Source of the DNA: Methanobacterium_B sp963703015
GTDB taxonomy: Archaea > Methanobacteriota > Methanobacteria > Methanobacteriales > Methanobacteriaceae
Assembly (NCBI GenBank): GCA_963703015.1
Contig: OY969779.1
Coordinates: 2,658,904-2,722,903, forward strand
Length of the DNA: 64,000 bases
Reading direction: 5' to 3'
The notes below the pieces were generated by a model. It worked only from the letters and a program-made list of their open reading frames with translations. It made no database searches and was not told the DNA's origin. The position numbers were made by a program, and so were the translations under genes. Below, piece after piece: positions 8,401 through 17,014 of the stretch; the stretch's first letter is position 1, and every line of letters begins with the position of its first letter.

Positions 8401-10536
8401 TTAGGTCATTTTATCCATCTGTCGGGGTATGGTAAAGTAAAATTCAGTTCCGATATCAGGTTCTGATTCAACCCATATTTCTCCTCCATGTTCATGAACA
8501 ATTTTTTTCACGATTGAAAGACCTATTCCAGTACCATCAAATTCATCGTTACTATGCAAACGGTGAAATATGGTGAATATATTGTCTAAATTTTTGGCAT
8601 CGATGCCCATTCCATTGTCCTTAACAGAAAAGACATAATTATCTGCTTCAGTAACTGCACTAATATGAATATTTGGTGTTTTCTTTCCCCTGTATTTAAT
8701 GGAGTTTGCTATGAGGTTTTGGAACAACTGCACCAGTAAATTTTCATCACCATACACATGGGGTAATGGTTCGTGTGTTACAATTGCACCACTCTCTTCA
8801 ATGGGAATTGTTAAATTCTTCACTGTTTCTTCTATAACACTTTCTGTACTTATGGTTTGAAATTGCCTTTTTTCACTGCTTACCCTTGAATATTCAAGTA
8901 AATCATTGATCATATCATTTAATCGTTTGGCACCGTTAACTGCAAATTCTATGTAGTCATGAGCATCATTATCCAGCTCATCCTCATATTTTCTCTCTAA
9001 GAGCTGTAGAAAACTGGTTATCATACGTAGAGGTTCGCGAAGATCATGGGATATTATATTGGCATACTGTTCAAGTTCGTTGTTGGATCTGGCCATGTTC
9101 TTGAGATTTTCGTTTATGGTAATTTCTCCCCTTTTTCTCATTAATGACTCAACAAAAGCTCCAGAAACAGCTTCTACAATATTTTCATGATCTTCATTGT
9201 AGAGATCTTCATTCTTTGATAGTACAAGATGTCCAATAACATTTGTTCTGTCCTGTTTAAGGGGAATAATTAAAATAGAACTTATTACAGGATGTTCAGT
9301 ATATGATTTGTCATCCAGCGGATGATTGATTATTTGGGATTTATCCTCTTTTAACGAAGTTTCACAGTATTCTTCTATATTCTTGTCCATGTCTTCGAAT
9401 TTTTCAGATGAATTCCATGGATAAGAGATTAAAGGTCTGTTATCTGATACACACTTTCCATTCGGGTACTTAAAAAATCCATATTCACTCTTGGTTAAGT
9501 CCTTGGCTATTTTAACACAACTTTGGATAATATCTTCTTCAGTTTTTAAATTTAGAGATTCCTTAAACACTAGGTTAATAGATTCTAACACATCACTATG
9601 CTTTTTTAATTGTAATTCATCATTTTTACGTTGTGTTATATCCTTAATAACCACACTTGCACGTTGATTTCCATCATCACCAAAGAAGTTCATGGAAATC
9701 TCAGCTGGAAATTTTTTACCATTCTTACTCACTAAAACAAGTTCACCATCCGCCTTATCTGTCATTTCAACTTGTTTAATGATATTTTTGTATTGTGAAT
9801 CATCCATATCCACTATTTCATTAACATCAATATTCAGGAGTTCAGATTCAGAGTAGCCGAAGATTTTTTCAGCGGCAGGATTGGCCCCCAAAATGTGGGT
9901 ATCTTTTATGAGCAAAACTCCATACAAACTATTTTCATAGAGAGCTCTAAATTTCTCTTCTCGGATTTTAATTTCATTCAAACTATCTTTAAGTTCCTTA
10001 CAAACTCCTTTAAGTTTTTCGTGAGTCTTCTCTTCACTTAAATCTGTGATAACAACATAAACTCCGATTAAATCATTTAGGGAATTAATTGAAATATAAA
10101 CTGGAATTTTAGTTCCATTTACAGATTGTAAATATATTTCGCCTTTAGTTCTGGTTTTTAAACCTTGGGTAAGCATGTTTTGATATTTAGTTAAATCTTC
10201 CTTTGCAACATAATTCTCCAACATCTGGCCAGAGAGTTTTTCGAGTGGCACTTGTATTAATGATGCTAAATGGTTGTTACTATAAAAAATCGTTCCATTT
10301 GGTGTTAGGGTAGCTACACCTTCGTTCATTTCTTGAACCAGAATTCTGTAAATATGATCAGCACTTTCTAAGGTGTAAACATTGGGACTTTCTAACTCTT
10401 GATTGGTTACGATGGCATCAATTTCCCCATTTTGGATTGCACTCAGGGTTTCCTCAGCTTCATTAAGTTTAAGAGTTAATTCTAGGTTTTTTCTTGCCAA
10501 TTCCTCTTTACTCATATCATCAAAGTTTGTTGACAT
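8401..10536 (-). CDS. PAS-PAS-GAF sensor histidine kinase of the kai operon
   Basis: This 711-aa soluble kinase starts with a short coiled coil (~1-40), then PAS (~60-170), PAS (~190-305), a GAF-like region (~325-470), a dimerisation domain with phospho-acceptor His497 in IISHDLREPL, and an HATPase domain with N611, D640 in DNGMG and GTGIG at 669-672. No membrane segment and no receiver domain are visible. It is the last gene of the kaiC-kaiB-kaiB operon, beginning only 6 nt after the second kaiB. It is therefore the natural candidate for the output kinase, replacing cyanobacterial SasA, but it lacks SasA's N-terminal KaiB-like sensor domain. No cognate response regulator is encoded nearby. 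Confidence 0.9.
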   Translation of the reverse strand: MSTNFDDMSKEELARKNLELTLKLNEAEETLSAIQNGEIDAIVTNQELESPNVYTLESADHIYRILVQEMNEGVATLTPNGTIFYSNNHLASLIQVPLEKLSGQMLENYVAKEDLTKYQNMLTQGLKTRTKGEIYLQSVNGTKIPVYISINSLNDLIGVYVVITDLSEEKTHEKLKGVCKELKDSLNEIKIREEKFRALYENSLYGVLLIKDTHILGANPAAEKIFGYSESELLNIDVNEIVDMDDSQYKNIIKQVEMTDKADGELVLVSKNGKKFPAEISMNFFGDDGNQRASVVIKDITQRKNDELQLKKHSDVLESINLVFKESLNLKTEEDIIQSCVKIAKDLTKSEYGFFKYPNGKCVSDNRPLISYPWNSSEKFEDMDKNIEEYCETSLKEDKSQIINHPLDDKSYTEHPVISSILIIPLKQDRTNVIGHLVLSKNEDLYNEDHENIVEAVSGAFVESLMRKRGEITINENLKNMARSNNELEQYANIISHDLREPLRMITSFLQLLERKYEDELDNDAHDYIEFAVNGAKRLNDMINDLLEYSRVSSEKRQFQTISTESVIEETVKNLTIPIEESGAIVTHEPLPHVYGDENLLVQLFQNLIANSIKYRGKKTPNIHISAVTEADNYVFSVKDNGMGIDAKNLDNIFTIFHRLHSNDEFDGTGIGLSIVKKIVHEHGGEIWVESEPDIGTEFYFTIPRQMDKMT

Positions 10537-10542
10537 GTGTTG

Positions 10543-10881
10543 TCACTCTTCCTTTGATCTTAAATCTAGTCCAAGGAGCAGCTTCTCTTTATCTGATAGA
10601 TCTCCCACAAATCTTCGTATGGGTAATGGCAGCTCCTTTATTAAGGTGGGGGCAGCGATTATATGGCCTTCCTTTGCAAATATGGGCTGTTGATAAATGT
10701 CGATTATTTCCAGTTCGTAGTTGTCATCTAAATTTTCTTCACATATTTGTCTCAAATTCTCAATGGCATTTTTCGATCTGGGATTAATTCCAGCAATAAA
10801 AAGTCTTAGAACATACTTTTCACCCTTCTTAGAGGTGGTAATTGCTTCAAATTCATCAAACTTGTTTGTTTCATCATCCAA
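10543..10881 (-). CDS. kaiB: KaiB-like clock protein (second copy)
   Basis: This 112-aa protein has the thioredoxin-like KaiB pattern: VLRLFIAGINPRSKNAIENL, then IIDIYQQPIFAKEGHIIAAPTL and ending FVGDLSDKEKLLLGLDL. In cyanobacteria KaiB binds the CI ring of phosphorylated KaiC after switching fold. An acidic ~20-residue N-terminal extension precedes the fold. It sits 41 nt downstream of the other kaiB and 6 nt upstream of the histidine kinase. It is clearly divergent from its neighbour, so this is an old duplication rather than a recent one. Family assignment is secure; fold-switching is not shown by sequence. Confidence 0.92.
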   Translation of the reverse strand: MDDETNKFDEFEAITTSKKGEKYVLRLFIAGINPRSKNAIENLRQICEENLDDNYELEIIDIYQQPIFAKEGHIIAAPTLIKELPLPIRRFVGDLSDKEKLLLGLDLRSKEE

Positions 10882-10922
10882 AATAAAACTCTCCCAGTTT
10901 TCAAAACTTTTATTAAACCCAT

Positions 10923-11252
10923 TTACTGATGTTTTATGATGTCCAACCCTATCAAAACCTTTTCTTCGTTTGCAAGAGTTCCTATAATTTTTTTAACGGG
11001 TTCAGGTAATTTTCTAACAAGGGTAGGTATGGCCAAAATTTGATCATTTTTTGCCAATTCAGGATTTTCAACTAGATTTATTACTTCAATTTTATACCTA
11101 CTTTTTTCAAGGTGGGTTTCACAGATTTCCTTAAGATTTTTAAAGGCCTCTATGGACTTGGGTGTTTGACCTGCTACATACAACCTCAAATCCCATATTT
11201 CCATGCCTGTTTCATCCACATTATTGGTTTCATTATTTGAAGTATTTTCCAT
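10923..11252 (-). CDS. kaiB: KaiB-like clock protein (first copy, next to kaiC)
   Basis: This 109-aa KaiB carries WDLRLYVAGQTPKSIEAFKN, then IEVINLVENPELAKNDQILAIPTL and IIGTLANEEKVLIGLDI, the full length of the KaiB fold. The start of the fold (LYVAGQTPKS) matches cyanobacterial KaiB more closely than the second copy does. It follows kaiC by 16 nt and is almost certainly co-transcribed and stoichiometrically linked to it. The expected role is binding KaiC and modulating its ATPase and phosphorylation cycle. Like the second copy, it has an acidic N-terminal extension. Confidence 0.93.
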   Translation of the reverse strand: MENTSNNETNNVDETGMEIWDLRLYVAGQTPKSIEAFKNLKEICETHLEKSRYKIEVINLVENPELAKNDQILAIPTLVRKLPEPVKKIIGTLANEEKVLIGLDIIKHQ

Positions 11253-11268
11253 GAGTTTCCAGTTCCCC

Positions 11269-12966
11269 TCATTTTTCTATATTTGAATGTCGTATCTTTG
11301 ACATTATTTTACGATCCTTTTCAATGACATTTTCCTTTAATTTCTTTTCAGATATGAGTTTTTCATATCTTTCCATTTCCATTGCCCAATCTGCTTCAAG
11401 AACCTTTATTTCGGAGTTGACTCTGTTACGTTTGTATTCAAATTCCCTTTCGAGTCTTAATATCTCCTGATCTCGGGACAATTTCTCATCCTTCTCCTTT
11501 GCAATTTGAGATATTCTTGCTGAACCAGTTAGCATTCCAGAAGGTCCTAGATACACATCTACCAATTCAATACCGTTATTAGTAAGTTTAAATTCTCGAA
11601 CTTGATTTGAATGGGGCATTCCTCGGGTTTTTATGATGTCTATGGTACGATTTCTTTCCCCATCAAATTTAACAGTTTTCAAATCTATCCATGAATCCAT
11701 TAAAGATGATACACCAATATCAGTTTCCATTTCTTCCATTAAAGTTAAATAGGTAGATAGTGTTGTGATCTGTTTACTTTTTAAATAGTCTATGAGCCTC
11801 ATTAGCATGGATTTTACTTCGGCAGTATTTCCAACAGAAATTAGGTTACTTACAGGGTCAAAAATCACAATATCTGGTTTAAATTTTTCCACAGTTTCAT
11901 GAATGGTTACTAAATGTGTTTCAAGACCGTAGAGAGTGGGTCGTGTGGCATGAAATTTTAAAAGTCCACTGGTTATCCATGGCTCAAGATCAATGCCTAT
12001 TGATCTCATGTTACGAATAATCTGTTTTGGAGATTCTTCAAAAGCAAAAATAAGACATTTATTACCGTTCTTACAAAGGTTATCAGCAAACTGTGCAACA
12101 AAACTGCTTTTACCCGTACCTGAAGACCCTGTAATTAAAATGCTACTACCTTTAAAAAAACCATTACCTCCAAGCATGATGTCCAATTTATCAATTCCTG
12201 TTGGTACATGATCCTTTGACACATCATGATCCAGTAGTAAAGATGTGACTGGCAGTACTGAAATACCATTTTCATTCATTAAAAATGGGTATTCATTAGA
12301 TCCATGTGCGGATCCACGGTACTTAATTATTCTAAGATTACGGGTGGTTATTTTGTTTTTAACTGGATTATTTAGTAAGATGACACAGTCAGCCACATAT
12401 TCTTCCAATCCATATCTGGTTAAAGATTTTTCACCAGATTCTCCTGTTACTATGGCTGTAAGTCCTTGGGATTTCATCCAGGCAAATAATCTTCTAAGCT
12501 CTGCTCTTAAAATAAATTCATTGGGTAAACCTGAAAATAGGGCTTCAACAGTATCTAAAACAATTCTCTTTGCACCAATTTGTTCAATTGCATATGCCAG
12601 TCTTATGAACAATCCTTCAAGATCGAATTCTCCAGTTTCTTCGATTTCTGATCTCTCCAAATGTATAAATTCTATTGAAAGTTTAGATTCCTCTTCTAGC
12701 GTTTTAAGATCAAAACCAAGTGATGCGAAGTTTTTTTCAAGTTCATCAGGAGTTTCTTCGAAGGATACAAACAATCCAGGTTCATCATTATATGCACCTT
12801 GAACAAGGAATTGCATGGCGAACATTGTTTTACCGCAGCCAGCAGAACCGCATATTAAAGTTGGCCTGCCTTTAGGTAATCCTCCACCTGTAATTTCATC
12901 TAAACCCTGGATACCACTCAAACATTTATCCAAAATAACCCTATCCAAATCGGATTTTAGACCCAT
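11269..12966 (-). CDS. kaiC: KaiC, double-ATPase clock protein with C-terminal coiled coil
   Basis: This 565-aa protein has two RecA-like domains. CI has Walker A GSAGCGKT (40-47), catalytic Glu pair 70-71 and Walker B RIVLD (134-138). CII has Walker A GSSGTGKS (280-287), Glu pair 310-311 and Walker B IVIFD (366-370). Residues Ser420-Ser421 in DIGVSSLMDS align with the Ser431-Thr432 phosphorylation pair of cyanobacterial KaiC. After CII, from about residue 485, there is a charged ~75-residue coiled coil that replaces the short KaiA-binding tail. It heads an operon with two kaiB genes and a histidine kinase. Hexamer formation and autophosphorylation are inferred from the family. Confidence 0.95.
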   Translation of the reverse strand: MGLKSDLDRVILDKCLSGIQGLDEITGGGLPKGRPTLICGSAGCGKTMFAMQFLVQGAYNDEPGLFVSFEETPDELEKNFASLGFDLKTLEEESKLSIEFIHLERSEIEETGEFDLEGLFIRLAYAIEQIGAKRIVLDTVEALFSGLPNEFILRAELRRLFAWMKSQGLTAIVTGESGEKSLTRYGLEEYVADCVILLNNPVKNKITTRNLRIIKYRGSAHGSNEYPFLMNENGISVLPVTSLLLDHDVSKDHVPTGIDKLDIMLGGNGFFKGSSILITGSSGTGKSSFVAQFADNLCKNGNKCLIFAFEESPKQIIRNMRSIGIDLEPWITSGLLKFHATRPTLYGLETHLVTIHETVEKFKPDIVIFDPVSNLISVGNTAEVKSMLMRLIDYLKSKQITTLSTYLTLMEEMETDIGVSSLMDSWIDLKTVKFDGERNRTIDIIKTRGMPHSNQVREFKLTNNGIELVDVYLGPSGMLTGSARISQIAKEKDEKLSRDQEILRLEREFEYKRNRVNSEIKVLEADWAMEMERYEKLISEKKLKENVIEKDRKIMSKIRHSNIEK

Positions 12967-12969
12967 GTT

Positions 12970-13025
12970 ATTATCCCCACCTAAAAATTATATAAAATAA
13001 TTAAAATGACAAATATAATTTAGTA
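12970..13025 (-). promoter_or_regulatory. Promoter region of the kai operon
   Basis: On the minus strand, two TATA-like stretches lie upstream of the kaiC ATG (12966): one at ~13008-13022 and one at ~12986-12998. A purine-rich AGGTGGGGAT, likely the ribosome-binding site, lies 4-6 nt from the ATG. Which TATA is used cannot be decided. The rest of the divergent gap (13026-13526) is extremely AT-rich and holds no gene I can support. Confidence 0.4.
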
Positions 13026-13535
13026 TTCCTATACTATAAAATCTTGTTTCAGAGATAAACGAAAAAATGGTCGATAAAACTTTTTTTAACAGTTAATATT
13101 TCATATTAAGACTTAATAAGGGTACAGTTTTATTTATCATTAATTTTAACTAGTAAATTAGTTTTAGCACTAAAATCAAGGTCAATAATTACCATTTAAG
13201 TATAATAATAAAAACATCACATAAACACAAAAATGTGGCTTAACACATCTAAATTCTAAATATTGTGTAAATAATCATTTAAGATCGATAAATTTTATTG
13301 AAAATTGATTAAATTTAATTTATCTTAATTTTCAAAATCTTAATTAAATAATTATTAGTAGTGAAGTGATGAATTAGGATAAAGATTATAGTAATATTAA
13401 TTATATTCTGGTTTAAAGTTTGATTTAAATGATTTTCGAGTTTTAAAAGCTTTATATCTGTAATTTAATTCTATAAATAGTGCTTTTCAGACTTATATCA
13501 AAAATTATAATTAGTAAACTATCCAATTGATCAAT

Positions 13536-14063
13536 ATGGAATCCAAGTATTTCCTATTAACAATAATACTCCTCACTATTTTCTCGTGTTCTTTCATTGT
13601 CTCAGCTCAAGAACTGAACACATCAAATTCTAGCAATATCACTAATGTATCCAAACCAGTAGCCCAATCATCCAATGGATCGGATCAAAATGATACTGTT
13701 TCAATATTAATTAAAACTCCTTCCAATATAGATCTTGGCAGTAGAATATCCAATGGTGAGAAAAAAGCCTACCCTGATTCTGCGTCTTTGGAGTTGTCAT
13801 CCAATAAAGAGTCTGATCTTATGGTCATGTGCCAGGGAGATTTAACTGCAACAGATAACTCATCAAACACTATTTCCCTTGATAATTTGGAGTATGATGG
13901 ATTTGGTAACTCATCCCTGTCTCATAAAGCCTTTACCACAACATATACTCATGTTAGATCATGGAATGGCACAATCACAGTTCCTGTTAATCTATATTTA
14001 ACTGTACCCATTGGAACCAAACCAGGAACCTATCAAACAACCATTTACTATGTGGTATCTTAA
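13536..14063 (+). CDS. Secreted beta-rich protein, divergent WxL-like candidate
   Basis: I chose the ATG at 13536 (an in-frame TTG lies 9 nt upstream). The product is ~175 aa with a signal peptide (hydrophobic FLLTIILLTIFSCSFIVSA), a Ser/Asn/Thr-rich linker, then a beta-rich domain ending VPIGTKPGTYQTTIYYVVS. That GT-x-PGTY-x-TT ending matches the final strand of the 153-aa neighbour and resembles the end of bacterial WxL domains, although no WxL tripeptide is present. It is probably exported and retained at the cell surface. It is first in a run of three related surface genes. Confidence 0.65.
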   Translation: MESKYFLLTIILLTIFSCSFIVSAQELNTSNSSNITNVSKPVAQSSNGSDQNDTVSILIKTPSNIDLGSRISNGEKKAYPDSASLELSSNKESDLMVMCQGDLTATDNSSNTISLDNLEYDGFGNSSLSHKAFTTTYTHVRSWNGTITVPVNLYLTVPIGTKPGTYQTTIYYVVS

Positions 14064-14304
14064 AATTCGTTGATTTTTTTCTATTTTTAATTAATTGTGT
14101 ATGATTTTTTGAAAATTTTGATTCCTTGAAATTCTTACAATCTTGATTTCTGTTATTACTTATTTTGAATCACATAATATGGACTCCTTATTTATATCAA
14201 TGTGATTCTTAAAAGTGTATTTAGTTGTAATAAACTGTAACACAGTATGTGGTGAGTTTCTATGGCTGGGTGAATATAAAGAAATATTTTGGAGGGGATA
14301 AATC

Positions 14305-14766
14305 TTGGATTTTAACAAAAATGTGTTAATTATATTGTTAGCAGTTGTCATGTCAATGGGAATGGGTACTGCTTTTGCTCAAAATACAAACACTGTTACA
14401 ACAACAGTGACGAATACACTGTCTTTAGATGTTATAGGTAATGCCAATTTTGCAGGACTAGCTGCAGATAACATGTTAAGTGCTCCACAGATGATAACGA
14501 TAAATTCAACATCCAACGTGCCCATAAATGTGTATGCAAGTGCAAATGCATGGGTATCTGGAACTGGAAACATGCCAATATCAGCTTTACACGTTGAATC
14601 AACACCTATGGGTAATGGAGACCACTTGATAATTGATAATTTGCCACCTGGTGATATTGGTATGGGTAATACACGTACCGTAAATTTATTCATGCAAGTT
14701 CCTTTTGGTTCAAATAATGGAACTTACGAGACTACTGTACTTTGGACAGCACAACCTAGAAGCTAG
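14305..14766 (+). CDS. Secreted WxL-like surface protein
   Basis: This is a 153-aa protein. The TTG start at 14305 is supported by the strong GGAGGGG ribosome-binding sequence about ten bases before it. The signal peptide (LIILLAVVMSMGMGTAFAQ) is followed by a small beta domain with TNTLSLDVIGNANFAGL, NSTSNVPINVYASANAW and a final GTYETTVLWTAQP. The last segment resembles the second conserved block of bacterial WxL domains (…GTYxxxLTWTL…), here with W-T-A. It lies between another small secreted protein and a membrane-anchored DUF916-like protein. Function is not known; the resemblance is at pattern level only. Confidence 0.7.
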   Translation: MDFNKNVLIILLAVVMSMGMGTAFAQNTNTVTTTVTNTLSLDVIGNANFAGLAADNMLSAPQMITINSTSNVPINVYASANAWVSGTGNMPISALHVESTPMGNGDHLIIDNLPPGDIGMGNTRTVNLFMQVPFGSNNGTYETTVLWTAQPRS

Positions 14767-14901
14767 AGAAGTTAAATTATTTTAAATTTCTATTTTTTTT
14801 TGTATAATGAAAAGAAATATTAGTAAAAAATAGCTTATTTCAATCATAATTATCAATAAAATCATAATTTTGGACATTTTGAATACCAAGGGGAGTATAG
14901 C

Positions 14902-15810
14902 ATGGTAACTTTGAATAATAAATCAAAACTGTTAATCATTGTACTGATTTTAGTTGCATTCACAACATCGGTGGCTTGGTCTGATAATGGCCTTTCAGTC
15001 AGTCCGGGATCTGTTAATATTCAAATGCAAGCACCTCAAACTTATCAAGGACAAGTAAGTGTGACTAACATTGGAAATACTCCATTGAATGTGACAGTTA
15101 ACAAAAAACGAATATTACAAGATGGTAAAACAACTATTTACATGGACGATGGAATAGCCACATGGATAACAGCCACACCTACAAATTTCACATTGGCTCC
15201 TGGTGCAAATCAGGTTGTGACATACACCATAAATATTCCCAACAATGTGAATTACTACGATGCAGAAGGAGCACTTCAGATAGTGGGCATTCCAAGCCAA
15301 AAAACATCTGAAAATAATGGGTTTAGTGCACATGTAACACAGGCAACTGCACTGGTTGTTCCAATAAGGGTAGGTTATCCTGGACCAATAACAGAATCAT
15401 TATCCATGGTAAGTCACAATGCAACACCACTCCTTCTGAGTTTAATGCCTGGAAATCTGGATTATCAAGTTAAAAATAATGGTACTGTTCAGGCTAAAAT
15501 GACCAATGACATAACAGTTAAAGGGCTCTTTGAGAATCAAAATCTAAACACCACCAATGGAACAGTATTCCCTGGAGACCAGTTCACATTAAAAAGTCAA
15601 TGGACACCAGGATTCTTTGATATGGGTTTTTACACAGTGGAAAGTAACATCAATTACGGTAGAGATGCGCAGGATCAAAATTTAACCAGCACAAACACGG
15701 TATTTGTTTTTCCAACTTGGCTCATCATACTGATATTAATCATCATCACAGTATGGGTCATAAGAAAGAAGGAAATCAAGTCACCAATCGAAATAAAACG
15801 CAGAAAATAA
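14902..15810 (+). CDS. Membrane-anchored surface protein, DUF916/WxLIP-like
   Basis: This 302-aa protein has a signal peptide (LLIIVLILVAFTTSVAWS), two beta-sandwich regions and a C-terminal membrane helix (WLIILILIIITVWVI) followed by a basic tail. The first domain (VSPGSVNIQMQAPQTYQG, VSVTNIGNTPLNVTV, FTLAPGANQVVTYTINIP) has the spacing seen in DUF916-type domains that partner WxL proteins in Firmicutes. The start used is the ATG at 14902; a GGGGAG ribosome-binding site lies 6 nt before it. With the two small secreted proteins upstream it probably forms a cell-surface complex. The assignment rests on pattern and context. Confidence 0.65.
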   Translation: MVTLNNKSKLLIIVLILVAFTTSVAWSDNGLSVSPGSVNIQMQAPQTYQGQVSVTNIGNTPLNVTVNKKRILQDGKTTIYMDDGIATWITATPTNFTLAPGANQVVTYTINIPNNVNYYDAEGALQIVGIPSQKTSENNGFSAHVTQATALVVPIRVGYPGPITESLSMVSHNATPLLLSLMPGNLDYQVKNNGTVQAKMTNDITVKGLFENQNLNTTNGTVFPGDQFTLKSQWTPGFFDMGFYTVESNINYGRDAQDQNLTSTNTVFVFPTWLIILILIIITVWVIRKKEIKSPIEIKRRK

Positions 15811-15823
15811 CCATAAACCCTTG

Positions 15824-15877
15824 AAAAAAAATAATAATTATCCAAATTTGGATAATTATTCCATTACCCTTTTTTTT
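15824..15877. terminator. Bidirectional terminator between convergent genes
   Basis: A perfect 28-bp palindrome (15833-15860, arm AATAATTATCCAAA) is flanked by an A-run on the left (15824-15831) and a T-run on the right (15870-15877). Each strand therefore has a hairpin followed by a T-run. It lies between the plus-strand surface gene and the minus-strand gene that ends at 15890. Confidence 0.7.
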
Positions 15878-15889
15878 ATTATCAATTAA

Positions 15890-16375
15890 TCACTGAACTT
15901 TGAGTCTGTATTCGGTTATTCCATCAATATCCCGACGTTCTGCAATCTCCATATTTGACAAAGCTTCAAGGGTTTTTTTCACATCCTCGATGCAAGAACT
16001 TTTTTCAAATTCCTGGCACACACCATCCACACAGGGACACTCCAACATATCTTCAACTGTCGAAACATCAGCCCATTCATTGATTTTGCTTAAAATATTG
16101 TAGATTGGCATTAAAGATACCATGTTAACTTTATCATGGTATTCTACCTCTATGACTTCCAGATCACCCTTTAGATCCCTAGTAATTGATAATAGATCTT
16201 CTGTCAATTCTTCAGGGGCTATAATAATGACATGAACCTCTTGGGCAATGAAGTAAACTCCACGGCTAACATGAAAATCATCCCTACGGAGGATGAGACC
16301 TCCAGAATCTTCCACAAACTCAACCAGTTCTTCAAATCTGTATACTCCACCGTTAAATACGAATATTTTGTACAT
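15890..16375 (-). CDS. Conserved-looking hypothetical protein with a Cys cluster
   Basis: I do not recognise this 161-aa protein. It has no membrane segment or signal peptide. The first 80 residues are beta/alpha (YKIFVFNGGVYRFEELVEFV, HVIIIAPEELTEDL). A cysteine cluster follows in LECPCVDGVCQEFEKSSC (four Cys, possible metal or disulfide site), and the last ~45 residues look like a small winged-helix end (IEDVKKTLEALSNMEIAERR). It converges on the surface-protein operon through the shared terminator. A regulatory or RNA/DNA-binding role is possible but not supported further. Confidence 0.65.
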   Translation of the reverse strand: MYKIFVFNGGVYRFEELVEFVEDSGGLILRRDDFHVSRGVYFIAQEVHVIIIAPEELTEDLLSITRDLKGDLEVIEVEYHDKVNMVSLMPIYNILSKINEWADVSTVEDMLECPCVDGVCQEFEKSSCIEDVKKTLEALSNMEIAERRDIDGITEYRLKVQ

Positions 16376-16439
16376 AAAAAACCATCCATTATTTACTTAA
16401 GAGTAATGGCCAACCATATTTTTCATTGATTAAACAAAA

Positions 16440-16925
16440 TCTAACAATAACCATATTATAGGTGCAATTAAATGATTTTTAACCCAAACTTACTATTTAA
16501 TATTCAAATTCAAAACATATTATGATTTGGATATTTCAAAAATTTAATAAAATACTTTTTTTGTAAGGAATGTGTATCAATAAATAGCTGAAAAAATTGG
16601 TAATTTCTTTGAAAAAACCCTAATTAATGTCAGATCTCCAATAATAAGCCTAAATCGTTGGATTTCAAATTGAAGGGTTTTGTTATAATTTAAGCTACAA
16701 TCCCAGGTTATTTCATGTTTTAAGTCTAGTTTAGAGTCTCTGCCCCATATGTTCTTGTGTAGGCATAGTGTGTCTCTTTGATAGAAGCTATGGATATTCT
16801 CATTATATCTAAATGGGGAATAGTTAGGGGAGATTTACTCATGATAAGTTTGTACAAAGCCCCATCATACTAGGCTGATATAAAAATCTTTTAGACGGCT
16901 TTAATTTAAAAAAAAGGCAGGGAGA
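16440..16925. other. Gene-free stretch with possible structured RNA
   Basis: No coding region is supported here. Between 16743 and 16863 there are nested complementary blocks: CCCCAT (16743-16748) with ATGGGG (16813-16818), an inner CATAG (16764-16768) with CTATG (16788-16792), and GGGG (16827-16830) with CCCC (16860-16863). This segment is richer in GC than its flanks. It could be a small RNA or an untranslated leader; it matches no riboswitch class I know. Confidence 0.25.
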
Positions 16926-16950
16926 ACGTGTTTTTTTAGATTTTGAACCA

Positions 16951-16960
16951 CAACCTTTAT
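16951..16960 (+). promoter_or_regulatory. TATA box upstream of the pseudomurein-binding protein gene
   Basis: The sequence CCTTTATATG fits an archaeal TATA element. It lies ~65 nt before the first usable in-frame start (TTG at 17015) and would place a transcription start near 16980. Confidence 0.4.
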
Positions 16961-17014
16961 ATGTGTTTGTGAATGATGTAGTGGTAAGTCCATTGTTCCA
17001 GACAATAATAAAAC

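Noticed and set aside
12245..12802. 185-aa plus-strand frame opposite kaiC
   Set aside because: Antisense to well-conserved KaiC CI domain; the Ser/Pro-rich sequence is typical of an antisense shadow.
13026..13526. Replication origin in the AT-rich gap
   Set aside because: No origin-recognition-box repeats and no Cdc6/Orc1 gene nearby; AT richness alone is not evidence.
16743..16863. Known riboswitch (fluoride or other) before the wall-protein gene
   Set aside because: The pairings do not match any riboswitch consensus I know, and the gene is not metabolic.
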